Assembly: GCA_046759305.1 (NCBI GenBank) | Contig: JBHIBY010000062.1 | Location: 1 to 13,685 of the forward strand | Source: JADFRG01 sp046759305 | Lineage (GTDB): Bacteria; Chloroflexota; Anaerolineae; Anaerolineales; E44-bin32 | Direction: 5' to 3' | Length of the DNA stretch: 13,685 bases | Shown: positions 1 through 5,836 of the stretch, one piece after another | Numbering within the stretch: position 1 is the stretch's first letter | Layout of the letters: each line of letters begins with the position of its first letter | Translations under genes and position numbers: made by a program | Notes under the pieces: generated by a model | What the model was told of the DNA's origin: nothing | Database searches by the model: none | Seen by the model: only the letters and a program-made list of their open reading frames with translations

Positions 1-1014
1 TCTGTTCTTTATCGTCCCGACTTCGAGCAGCAGCGCTTGAGAGTCGCCGGTGACATACCGACCAGGCTCGAGAATCAGGGCTGGCTCATTAATGCCATAT
101 CGGCTGCAGCTGTCGTGAATGGCTTGCGTAATCAACTCTGCGAATGTTTCTACGCCCGGGCAACTCGCCGGATTTGGAGCCTGAGGCATACGATTCATAC
201 CCAGATGCATGAATGTTTCAAGAGTGCCGAAATCATGATGGCCGGGAGTGCCAAAACCTCCCCCCATATCGAGGTACTGCAGGTCCTTCCCTAGATTGTC
301 TTTCACTTCCCCTGCCAACTTGAGCATCTTTCTTGCGGCGTCCGCGTATGCATTGGGGTCCTTCGCGCCCGAACCAATATGACAGTGCATTCCGATGAGA
401 TTCAGATTGCGCGATGCCGAGGCCTTCCTGAATGCCTCGAAGGCTTCTCCCGACTTCAGGTCGACTCCAAAGTGTGAAGCTCGGGAACCTGTTGCTGTTA
501 GTACACTCATTCCCTTCGGGGTGACTCCTGGGCAGATCCGAATACCAATGTTGGCCCTCAATCCCAGATCGGAGCAGATCTTGTCGACCCTCCCAATTTC
601 ATCAAGAGAGTCTATATTGATGAGCCGAATGCCACTCCTAACGGCACTGGTCAGCTCTTCCGCGGTCTTATTTGGGCCGTTGAGAATAATCGAATCTGGC
701 GGCACGCCGAGCCTCTGAGCCAGCCAGAGCTCATAGCCGGATATGACTTCGGCCTTTGCTCCAACTTCATGAAGGACCTCCAGAACTCCCGGAATGCAAT
801 TTGTCTTGTATGAATAGTAGACCTCAACGTTAGGGTATCTAGACTCAAATGCGTCGAGAAAGCGGCGGAAGTTATCTCGGATCCGTTTCTCGTGGACCAC
901 ATACACCGGGGTGCCGTATTCAGCGGCTAGTTCTACTGCATCGACATCACTCACCATAAGGTGGCCGGTCGCGTTTACGCTCATATCCCAGAGTTCAGGC
1001 CTCAGATCACCCAT
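1..1014 (-). CDS. PLP-dependent amino-acid decarboxylase, fold type III (LysA/ornithine decarboxylase-like), C-terminus cut by window edge
   Basis: This minus-strand reading frame is open for 338 codons and runs off the left edge, so it is partial. The family decarboxylates diaminopimelate, ornithine, lysine or related amino acids with pyridoxal phosphate (PLP) on an alanine-racemase-like barrel. Visible signatures are YYSYKTN with the PLP lysine at K70, GMHCHIGSG at 208-216, the phosphate-binding loop DMGGGFG at 249-255, and EPGRYV at 316-321. The Cys/Asp substrate motif that would complete the dimer active site lies beyond the edge. HFGV at 181-184 replaces the K-F-G-I common in diaminopimelate decarboxylases, and SYKTN replaces the usual AVKAN, so lysA is not a safe name. 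The ATG at 1014 follows a strong Shine-Dalgarno (AAGGAGGAGG on the minus strand, 1020-1029). The gene lies downstream of the YIP1 gene and could share its transcript. The family is certain and the substrate is not. Confidence 0.88.
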   Translation of the reverse strand, partial: MGDLRPELWDMSVNATGHLMVSDVDAVELAAEYGTPVYVVHEKRIRDNFRRFLDAFESRYPNVEVYYSYKTNCIPGVLEVLHEVGAKAEVISGYELWLAQRLGVPPDSIILNGPNKTAEELTSAVRSGIRLINIDSLDEIGRVDKICSDLGLRANIGIRICPGVTPKGMSVLTATGSRASHFGVDLKSGEAFEAFRKASASRNLNLIGMHCHIGSGAKDPNAYADAARKMLKLAGEVKDNLGKDLQYLDMGGGFGTPGHHDFGTLETFMHLGMNRMPQAPNPASCPGVETFAELITQAIHDSCSRYGINEPALILEPGRYVTGDSQALLLEVGTIKNR

Positions 1015-1097
1015 TGCAGCCTCCTCCTTGGTGGGTTGGCTCCTTTGCTTCCTTTAATCGATCCGTAATCTGCCCCACGCCTTTAAGCCCGCAGCGG

Positions 1098-1150
1098 GCT
1101 ATCGGCTGCGAGCTGCCTGTCCTGGCAGTCAGGCCAGGGAGCGGCCGGGG
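1098..1150. repeat. Structured intergenic element, copy 1
   Basis: The 28-nt core at 1098-1125 matches copy 2 (from 2026) at 26 positions, including 18 nt in a row (CGGCTGCGAGCTGCCTGT). Similarity continues, more loosely, to a GGCCGGGG block. The element can fold: GCCTG at 1115-1119 pairs with CAGGC at 1130-1134, or alternatively CCTGGC at 1121-1126 with GCCAGG at 1133-1138. A separate hairpin, GCCC/GGGC, lies just beside it at 1088-1099. It sits in the 264-nt gap upstream of the minus-strand decarboxylase, so it may be a leader RNA element or a dispersed palindromic repeat. I do not recognise a known riboswitch class in it. Confidence 0.6.
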
Positions 1151-1278
1151 GGACGCTTCATCGCGCGCCTCTTTGTATTCCGCAAACGGATCACCACTGG
1201 CTTGGGCCGCTGCATTCCCGGTCCGTTATGGCGAGTTGCTAGCTGGCCCTCAACCTTCGGCGGTCAGGGTACCGTTGC

Positions 1279-1968
1279 TCAAATATCTTCGACGATGTTG
1301 GAAAAGACATCGCCGATTGCCGGACCGAGCAGCGCGAGAACGACGATGACTCCCACTGCCACCAATATCAAAAACAAGGCGAAAATCACAACACTGGAGG
1401 CCAGTGCCTTTCCCCATCCGAAGCGGTGGACGGATTTAATCGCCAAGATGTTCAGAAACACCCCATAGATAGCGAGCGGGATAGTCAGCAGGTTTATGAT
1501 CGGAATCATGCTTAGGACGCTGCTGACGATCCCGAGCGGGGCGAGATATGCCCCGAAGGCGTAAGAAAGCTCAGAGTAAGTCCCACTCCCTCCCAAAGAG
1601 CGCGCAATCGCTTGACTTATCGCCGCAATGATTACGAGACCTAGGATTGCAAAGAGCCCACCGAGTGGAGCCAGGCAGACGAAAGCGAGGATCACGATAA
1701 GGAAACCACCAGCGAGATCCAATGCTTCTTCTGCACCTAGCGCAGCCAAGCTCCCGAACAATAAGATCCCCAGTAACGTCAACCCGGAAGCGACAACGGA
1801 GCCCAGGAATACCCAGATGTAGGCGCGGCGAGAGCTGACTTCAGGCCGGCTTACAAAATCCTGATATGTGGCAACTGAGGGCTGTGTCAGCGCCTTGACC
1901 CAAACATCACTCCATGTTTGAGGCACAGCTGCAAGACTGCTCGATCCTTCCTCTGATATCATGGACAT
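1279..1968 (-). CDS. YIP1-family integral membrane protein
   Basis: The product has 229 residues. A soluble N-terminal segment contains a W-x-x-V-W-V-K-A-L-T-Q-P-S-V-A-T type stretch that often precedes YIP1 domains in bacterial proteins. About five hydrophobic segments follow, around residues 49-74, 83-107 (glycine-rich), 135-155, 157-178 and 190-215. The SYAFGAYLAPLG stretch near 133-144 fits the YIP1 family. Bacterial members are poorly characterised membrane proteins and no catalytic residues are apparent. ATG at 1968 is preferred: GGAGG at 1975-1979 lies 6 nt away, whereas GTG at 1971 would be only 3 nt from it. The gap upstream holds the second copy of the structured element, and the Shine-Dalgarno is partly inside a hairpin. 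The family call rests on hydrophobic pattern and composition, so a different multi-pass family is possible. Confidence 0.68.
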   Translation of the reverse strand: MSMISEEGSSSLAAVPQTWSDVWVKALTQPSVATYQDFVSRPEVSSRRAYIWVFLGSVVASGLTLLGILLFGSLAALGAEEALDLAGGFLIVILAFVCLAPLGGLFAILGLVIIAAISQAIARSLGGSGTYSELSYAFGAYLAPLGIVSSVLSMIPIINLLTIPLAIYGVFLNILAIKSVHRFGWGKALASSVVIFALFLILVAVGVIVVLALLGPAIGDVFSNIVEDI

Positions 1969-1976
1969 CACTCTCC

Positions 1977-1998
1977 TCCCTCACGACTCGTCAAGGGA
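1977..1998 (-). promoter_or_regulatory. Hairpin overlapping the YIP1 ribosome binding site
   Basis: On the minus strand TCCCT at 1998-1994 pairs with AGGGA at 1981-1977. This hides part of the GGGAGGAG Shine-Dalgarno (1980-1973) of the gene starting at 1968. A second, nearly identical CCCTT stretch lies just upstream, in the closing stem of the structured element (2000-2092), so the two could compete. The pairing is visible in the sequence. A regulatory role is inferred. Confidence 0.35.
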
Positions 1999-1999
1999 T

Positions 2000-2092
2000 A
2001 AGGGACTATCTTGGCCAGAGGGCCAGCTAACGGCTGCGAGCTGCCTGTGCTGGGGCGTCAGGCACAAGTGACTGGCCGGGGATAGGTCCCTT
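2000..2092. repeat. Structured intergenic element, copy 2, enclosed by a long imperfect stem
   Basis: The core from 2026 to 2081 matches copy 1 at 1098-1150. Here an outer stem encloses it: AAGGGAC at 2000-2006 pairs with GTCCCTT at 2086-2092, TATC at 2007-2010 with GATA at 2081-2084 (one bulged base), and GGCCAG at 2013-2018 with CTGGCC at 2072-2077. That gives about 17 base pairs around the conserved core. GGCCAG is repeated at 2021-2026, allowing a register shift. The whole structure lies 32 nt upstream of the YIP1 start on the minus strand, the position of a 5' leader element. Ligand and class are unknown. Confidence 0.6.
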
Positions 2093-2196
2093 ACTTGCTT
2101 TTCTAAGCACCCTCATCTCGATCATCTCTTGTTTCGGCCTCTGAATCCCCGGCCCGTCGGAGATCCTGGCGAACTTACCAGCTCTCCAGCGAGTTT

Positions 2197-2679
2197 TTAG
2201 CCGCTATTGATTCTTAGCTCGAATTCAATCTCGTCTTCGATTGCAATACCGTCCTCATCGACCTCAGGAATCTCAGGCTTTAGCTTCCGTGCTTCTCGCA
2301 CTGCGCCCCGATGGATTGCGACCAGATTCCATCCAATTGCCTGATAGAACTCGAGGGCAACTCGGTTGTTGTTCGTCGTGATCAACCACAGCCTGTCGCA
2401 TCCGGCTTGACGCGCCTTCGCCTGCGCAGCTTTGAGAAGCGCTCGGCCAATTCCTTCGCGCCGGATTTCGCTAATCAGAACTACAATCTCACATTGATCA
2501 TTATCCCAGTGGTATTGAAGGAGGCCTACTGGCTTCGAATTGACTTCGGCAACCAAGCCACCTAACTCTCGCGCATCGTGAAGCACTCCCCGGGAGACGA
2601 CACTCGGAGAGCCGAATTGCTCTGTCACGACCGATTCCACCCAAGGAGTGTCGGAAGGATTGAGCTCACGTATTCTCAT
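2197..2679 (-). CDS. GNAT-family N-acetyltransferase
   Basis: The product has 160 residues with a single GNAT fold, which moves an acetyl group from acetyl-CoA to an amine. The acetyl-CoA pyrophosphate loop is R-R-E-G-I-G at 73-78 (the R/Q-x-x-G-x-G/A motif), preceded by the beta strand CEIVVLI at 63-69. The C-terminal NNNRVALEFYQAIGW stretch at 103-117 is the typical asparagine and F-Y-x-x-x-G-[FW] motif. The acidic tail after residue 135 (EIPEVDEDG...) follows the minimal fold and is unusual. The substrate cannot be read from sequence. The ATG at 2679 has only a weak AGAGAG Shine-Dalgarno. The gene is monocistronic, downstream of a candidate attenuator at 2812-2949. Confidence 0.9.
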   Translation of the reverse strand: MRIRELNPSDTPWVESVVTEQFGSPSVVSRGVLHDARELGGLVAEVNSKPVGLLQYHWDNDQCEIVVLISEIRREGIGRALLKAAQAKARQAGCDRLWLITTNNNRVALEFYQAIGWNLVAIHRGAVREARKLKPEIPEVDEDGIAIEDEIEFELRINSG

Positions 2680-2802
2680 TCGACTCTCTATACCGGCTAA
2701 CTAATGATTCCGTGAAACTTTTTCAGTGTAATATTCCATTTGGGGCGTTTTTCGGAAACCTATGATCCGGCAGCGAACCGCTTAGAAGATGTCATTCCTC
2801 AC

Positions 2803-2846
2803 GAAACAATAAAACCCGACCTCGGTTGAGTCGGGTTTATGTTTTT
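2803..2846 (-). terminator. Intrinsic terminator, possibly bidirectional
   Basis: A perfect 9-bp stem, AAACCCGAC at 2812-2820 and GTCGGGTTT at 2830-2838, encloses a 9-nt loop. On the minus strand the stem is followed by a U-rich tail (TATTGTTT after the stem's own TTT), on the plus strand by ATGTTTTT. All nearby genes are on the minus strand, so minus-strand use is more likely. It lies between the nucleotidyltransferase gene and the GNAT gene, and just downstream of the promoter at 2921-2949. Confidence 0.8.
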
Positions 2847-2866
2847 CGATGAGAGTACATGGCATC

Positions 2867-2914
2867 ACCCGACGCCACGGCTTACCCTCACCCTAAGCCG
2901 AGCATTGATTTAAC
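2867..2914 (-). promoter_or_regulatory. Candidate attenuator leader (or 5' part of a small RNA of about 110 nt)
   Basis: Transcription from the promoter at 2921-2949 would start near 2914 on the minus strand. The RNA then contains a perfect 7-bp hairpin, CGGCTTA and TAAGCCG (2900-2894 with 2884-2878), and the heptamer GTCGGGT (2873-2867). That heptamer is identical to part of the terminator's 3' arm (2820-2814), so it can pair with the same 5' arm ACCCGAC (2836-2830) and prevent the terminator. The GNAT gene would be the regulated target. If the terminator is constitutive, the transcript is a small RNA ending near 2803. The structures are seen. The switching is inferred. Confidence 0.42.
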
Positions 2915-2920
2915 TACTTC

Positions 2921-2949
2921 ATATTACATGGTTTGAGTAGCGGTTTCAA
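2921..2949 (-). promoter_or_regulatory. Sigma-70-like promoter upstream of the attenuator
   Basis: On the minus strand TTGAAA (2949-2944) and TAATAT (2926-2921) are separated by exactly 17 nt. Five of six and four of six positions match the consensus. The promoter directs transcription leftward into the hairpin and terminator at 2812-2900, and then toward the GNAT gene. Between 2950 and 3118 I see no gene, only a small CACC/GGTG hairpin near 3012-3022, which has no T-tract. Confidence 0.5.
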
Positions 2950-3118
2950 TCGTCGGCAAAATGCATACAACATATTAGCCCGACCATAGGCACGTTTTGG
3001 CGCTCCTCATCTGCCACCTCGGGTGCGCGTTGGCATGTTCCTAGCCTTTGGTCTCCTGCAATCGCCCATTGATGATCTTGTTTGAGGTTTCTGCTGCGCT
3101 TCTGGGGTGCTGATGGAT

Positions 3119-3853
3119 CTACCGATCCGCCAGGAGAACGGACTCAGCCTCCTGGAAGTCTGAGGGGGTGTTGATGTGCAGCCAGGTTCCTCCGACGCTT
3201 ACGACATTTGCCAACCCTGCGCGCAACAGTTCATCGTTGAAGGAATTGATCTCCGTTTCGCCTTCGCGCGCGGGTTGATCGCTACCGAATCGTTCCCAGA
3301 TCCACGGTCCATAGAGGAACAAGCCGCCGATGATTTCGACTTCGGATTCTGCTGCCCAGGGTTCGGCTTCGGTCAATGCTACCGGCCGGCCGCCGCTCTC
3401 ACGCACCAGCTTCGCACTTGTGCCAGGATTGCGAGTACGACGGGAGAAGAATGTGGCGCCACGCTCATGCAGGGCTGCAGTACCCTGCCCGATCAGATCC
3501 CTTGGGGGAATGTTGTCGCCATGCAGGAAAGCAACGATCGAGCCCTTTGCGTCATCAGCCAGAGCCGAGAGGCCGCTTCGAAGCGCATCCAGAGTTCCCA
3601 CTGGGGCGGGCTGCACTACGCCGATGATATCGGTTTCCGGGAGCTCCAGTGCAGCTAGCTCTTGAGCTGCGGGCAGGGATTCGGAGGTCGCAACGATCAC
3701 CGCTCGATCCGGCGGAGTATCCTCCAGCGTGGCCAATGCCCAGCCCAGAATCGGCCGTCCAGCTATGAGCGTAAGTGGCTTCGCGATCTCAGGCGATATC
3801 TCCTGCAGTCTCAATCCTTCGCCAGCGGCAGCGACGACAAGTGTGTAATCCAA
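3119..3853 (-). CDS. Nucleotidyltransferase, NDP-sugar pyrophosphorylase-like
   Basis: The product has 244 residues with one GT-A-like nucleotidyltransferase domain. This family joins a sugar phosphate to a nucleoside triphosphate, releasing pyrophosphate. The N-terminal signature is AAAGEGLRL at 8-16 with AKPL at 24-27 (the G-x-G-x-R and PK elements), followed by GTLDALRSGL at 86-95 and the metal-site HGDN at 111-114. GGLFLYG at 176-182 and EINSFNDELL at 201-210 fit the family. The usual W-x-D-I-G-T-P, whose Asp helps hold Mg2+, reads W-L-H-I-N-T-P at 224-230, so this Asp is replaced by His. There is no C-terminal hexapeptide acyltransferase domain. The start is TTG at 3853, with a weak AGAGAG site. 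It follows the 113-residue protein by 24 nt, in one operon. Substrate unknown. Confidence 0.87.
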   Translation of the reverse strand: MDYTLVVAAAGEGLRLQEISPEIAKPLTLIAGRPILGWALATLEDTPPDRAVIVATSESLPAAQELAALELPETDIIGVVQPAPVGTLDALRSGLSALADDAKGSIVAFLHGDNIPPRDLIGQGTAALHERGATFFSRRTRNPGTSAKLVRESGGRPVALTEAEPWAAESEVEIIGGLFLYGPWIWERFGSDQPAREGETEINSFNDELLRAGLANVVSVGGTWLHINTPSDFQEAESVLLADR

Positions 3854-3877
3854 GTTGACTCTCTTTTTATCCGTAAG

Positions 3878-4219
3878 TCAGGGGGTGAATTTATCCGCCG
3901 ATTCGCCAGTGACTAGCTCAAGATTGGCAAGCAGACGCTGTGTGTGTTCCGTAGCGGTAGTCAGCTGGCGCATCGGATCTGTAGTGCCCGACTCCAGAGC
4001 ATCAATAATCCCTTGCAAGCGAAGCAGCAAGATCTTGTCAATGTATTCGAGCGCCTCCTCAGTACTCTTGAACTCCCGCTGATGCGCATATTCGAGCATG
4101 TCAGAAAAATCGTCGAGATTGTCCTTAACGTGATCGATCATGCTCTCGAGTTCCGCAACCGATTTCAACTGCTCGAGTATCCGCTCGACGGAATCCAGCG
4201 TCTGGTCAAAGGTAATCAT
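3878..4219 (-). CDS. Small all-helical hypothetical protein
   Basis: I do not recognise this 113-residue protein. It is acidic and predicted almost entirely helical, with leucine/isoleucine heptad patterns around residues 8-45 and 55-75 (for example YIDKILLLRLQGIIDALESG) that suggest a coiled coil or helical bundle. It has no signal peptide or membrane segment. The ATG at 4219 is chosen because GAGGAA ends 2-3 nt upstream and because the promoter at 4248-4276 puts the transcript start near 4241. A longer in-frame start at 4276 would overlap the -35 box and not be transcribed. It is the first gene of a two-gene operon with the nucleotidyltransferase and may be its partner. Confidence 0.75.
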   Translation of the reverse strand: MITFDQTLDSVERILEQLKSVAELESMIDHVKDNLDDFSDMLEYAHQREFKSTEEALEYIDKILLLRLQGIIDALESGTTDPMRQLTTATEHTQRLLANLELVTGESADKFTP

Positions 4220-4247
4220 CGTTCCTCGGGCGAAGTGCGTCAAATCG

Positions 4248-4276
4248 ATCATACCCGAGAATGTACACTCTCTCAA
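4248..4276 (-). promoter_or_regulatory. Sigma-70-like promoter of the 113-residue protein / nucleotidyltransferase operon
   Basis: On the minus strand TTGAGA (4276-4271) and TATGAT (4253-4248) are separated by exactly 17 nt. Both boxes are close to consensus. The start point would be near 4241, leaving a leader of about 22 nt before the Shine-Dalgarno and ATG at 4219. Confidence 0.7.
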
Positions 4277-4363
4277 TTCGCCTGGTGGGAAGATACTTTG
4301 TAAGAAGTGAAGCCGCCAAGAAGTCTAAGGTACCAAGACTTCCCCCACCCTCTCCTCTCTCCA

Positions 4364-4397
4364 CCAGAAGCCTCGCAATGAATGTCGAGGCTTCTGG
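4364..4397. repeat. Perfect 12-bp inverted repeat in a divergent promoter region
   Basis: CCAGAAGCCTCG at 4364-4375 and CGAGGCTTCTGG at 4386-4397 are perfect inverse complements around a 10-nt spacer. No T-run follows on either strand, so it is not an ordinary intrinsic terminator. Its right arm ends at the expected -35 position of the promoter at 4420-4425, which suits an operator, though an RNA hairpin is equally possible. A second, shorter hairpin (GAAGTCT 4320-4326, AGACTTC 4336-4342) lies in the same gap. Confidence 0.7.
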
Positions 4398-4419
4398 CGC
4401 GTTCCTAGACCCGCTACGA

Positions 4420-4425
4420 TATAAT
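4420..4425 (+). promoter_or_regulatory. Consensus -10 box upstream of the small membrane protein gene
   Basis: TATAAT is a perfect -10 hexamer, but no good -35 box lies 16-18 nt upstream. The 12-bp inverted repeat occupies that place instead. The box overlaps the ATG at 4424, so that ATG would not be in the transcript. Transcription would begin near 4432, just before the AGGAGG at 4435-4440. Confidence 0.5.
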
Positions 4426-4444
4426 GAAAATAGTAGGAGGAAGC

Positions 4445-4630
4445 TTGATAATCGCCTTTGTGGGCCTTAGCCTAGCAGTTCTTTTCTTTGTTCTGTATCG
4501 CTCGGGGATACTAGAGGAACTGCCCCGCATCCTGAGTGGCGAAGATAGGCCTTACGAACCCGACCCCGAGGAGGAACGGCGGCTGGAAGTTTACAAGGAC
4601 TTCTTCGAAGACGATTCTGATCGCGAGTAG
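4445..4630 (+). CDS. Small single-pass membrane protein with acidic C-terminal tail
   Basis: The product has 61 residues from the TTG at 4445. AGGAGG at 4435-4440 lies 4 nt upstream. The alternative ATG at 4424 is inside the -10 box. Residues 2-20 form one hydrophobic membrane segment (IIAFVGLSLAVLFFVLY), followed by a basic/helical turn and a strongly acidic tail (DRPYEPDPEEE...). The C-terminal E-E-R-R-L-E-V-Y-K-D-F-F-E resembles the C-terminus of the DUF151 nuclease encoded at 12350-12871 (E-E-R-L-E-I-F-K-D-F-V-E). I do not recognise the family. It ends at a shared terminator, convergent with the prenyltransferase gene. Confidence 0.62.
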   Translation: MIIAFVGLSLAVLFFVLYRSGILEELPRILSGEDRPYEPDPEEERRLEVYKDFFEDDSDRE

Positions 4631-4657
4631 TCGTGCCTGAAGTATGAGACAAACCTG

Positions 4658-4684
4658 GCGGGCCTCAAAGGCCCGCTATTAATA
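4658..4684. terminator. Bidirectional intrinsic terminator between convergent genes
   Basis: GCGGGCC at 4658-4664 and GGCCCGC at 4670-4676 form a perfect 7-bp GC-rich stem with a 5-nt loop, followed on the plus strand by TATTAATAT. It lies 27 nt after the stop of the small membrane protein gene and 12 nt before the stop of the minus-strand prenyltransferase. The T-tract is imperfect. Confidence 0.6.
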
Positions 4685-4695
4685 TCGCGATGTCC

Positions 4696-5604
4696 TCACA
4701 CTGAGACCAGAGAAAGCCACGCCACAAACTGCACGATCGCCATGACCACCATGGCCGCTACGGAGGGAAATGGAGTCCGCACCCGCGTATAAAACAGTCC
4801 GCCCAGAATAACCAGCGGCGCGACGAGGTAGCCGCTCCACGCAACCCGGGGTGGTAGGCTCCACCCAACCAGTAAGGGAAACATCAAGAAGAACAGGGCG
4901 GCTACCGCCCAATAGACTCGCCTGAGCCGCAAGGGCAACCAGCGCGTTGCTAGCATTCGCTTGCCAACCGAGGCGTCCGCCTTTCGATCGGGCCAGGTTG
5001 TAGCGAGGAGATTTAGGAACACTAGCGCTACGAACGGAGCACAGGCAGCTGCAACCGGGAAATCAATGGGGCCTGCAAGAACCGCAAAACCGAATAAGGG
5101 AAGCGCCATCCCACCCGCAACAGCATTGTCCAACTCCCCCCAGCCCTTCCAAGCCATGGCCAAGGGCGGCAGCGAGTACATCCAGCCTAGAAACGTACCG
5201 ATCGCCAGCACGAAAAGAGCGGTGATATTGAGTGAACCGAGCGACCATCCAATGAGTGCCAACACTGAACCCGTTAACAGCCCGACCCACGCCGCACGCA
5301 GCGCCAGGTGTCTTGGCAGCGATGAACCAGGCAACGCTCCGCTGCCGCCGGAGAACAGGGTCCGTTGAGTGATGGCATCGGTCTCGTAGTCCGCATACTC
5401 ATTGGCATAGTGCACGCTTACGCTCATCAGCATAAGCACCAACAACCCAAATAGAAGCAATTCGGCGTCAAATGCCTCGCCTTGTGCAACGGCCATGGTG
5501 GCGCCCAACGCATACACAAATGCAATCAACAGCAGATGTGTTGGCCGTGACATTCGCCAAAGAACGGATACGACCTCGATTTTCTGGCTCATGGATAGAT
5601 GCAT
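4696..5604 (-). CDS. UbiA-family prenyltransferase (MenA-like)
   Basis: The product has 302 residues and about eight to nine membrane segments. UbiA-family enzymes attach a polyprenyl chain from its diphosphate to an acceptor ring inside the membrane. The first Asp-rich motif is N-E-Y-A-D-Y-E-T-D at about 68-76 (N-x3-D-x3-D) and the second D-R-K-A-D at 206-210, followed by GKRMLATR, close to the D-x-x-x-D-x-x-x-G-[KR]-x-T-L pattern of MenA. That fits a 1,4-dihydroxy-2-naphthoate-type or related acceptor, but no menaquinone gene is nearby. ATG at 5604 is chosen because AGAGGAA at 5611-5617 lies 6 nt upstream. A start at 5673 would add 23 charged residues and has no good site. The 232 nt to the divergent permease gene contain no further gene I can support. 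Confidence 0.85.
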   Translation of the reverse strand: MHLSMSQKIEVVSVLWRMSRPTHLLLIAFVYALGATMAVAQGEAFDAELLLFGLLVLMLMSVSVHYANEYADYETDAITQRTLFSGGSGALPGSSLPRHLALRAAWVGLLTGSVLALIGWSLGSLNITALFVLAIGTFLGWMYSLPPLAMAWKGWGELDNAVAGGMALPLFGFAVLAGPIDFPVAAACAPFVALVFLNLLATTWPDRKADASVGKRMLATRWLPLRLRRVYWAVAALFFLMFPLLVGWSLPPRVAWSGYLVAPLVILGGLFYTRVRTPFPSVAAMVVMAIVQFVAWLSLVSV

Positions 5605-5836
5605 GGAATCTTCCTCTAGCTGCCGCTCCGCTTCCGTAAGATGTTCCCCAAAACGCGGGATTGATCTCAGCATAGGCTAATTCCCGGAGCGTCCGGCACG
5701 GGGGGTAATATGAACCGTTTCCGCCAAAGCTCCGTAACTGTAATGTCTAGCTAGCAATCCCAAATCCTCTTGACCATCGTGCACGGGGACTTGTTGGCCG
5801 AGACCGGTCTCTCGCGACAGCAATAGGAGACGCTAT

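Noticed and set aside
1098..1150. Cobalamin riboswitch, suggested by the GTCAGGC-like end
   Set aside because: The long conserved B12-box core is missing, and no cobalamin gene is nearby.
1015..1290. T-box leader upstream of the decarboxylase, suggested by GGTACCG at 1268-1274
   Set aside because: The motif is on the wrong strand for the minus-strand gene, and the conserved T-box and specifier features are absent.
1628..1822. Plus-strand open frame antisense to the YIP1 gene
   Set aside because: It is short, Arg/Pro/Ser-rich as expected of an antisense shadow, and has no ribosome site.
4284..4349. Alternative pairing of GGTGGGAAG (4284-4292) with CTTCCCCCACC (4339-4349), competing with the GAAGTCT/AGACTTC hairpin
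   Set aside because: The pairing needs a two-base bulge, and no plus-strand promoter upstream would transcribe it.
5605..5673. N-terminal extension of the prenyltransferase to an ATG at 5673
   Set aside because: The ATG at 5604 has a far better Shine-Dalgarno. The extension is charged and not needed for the family, though it cannot be excluded.
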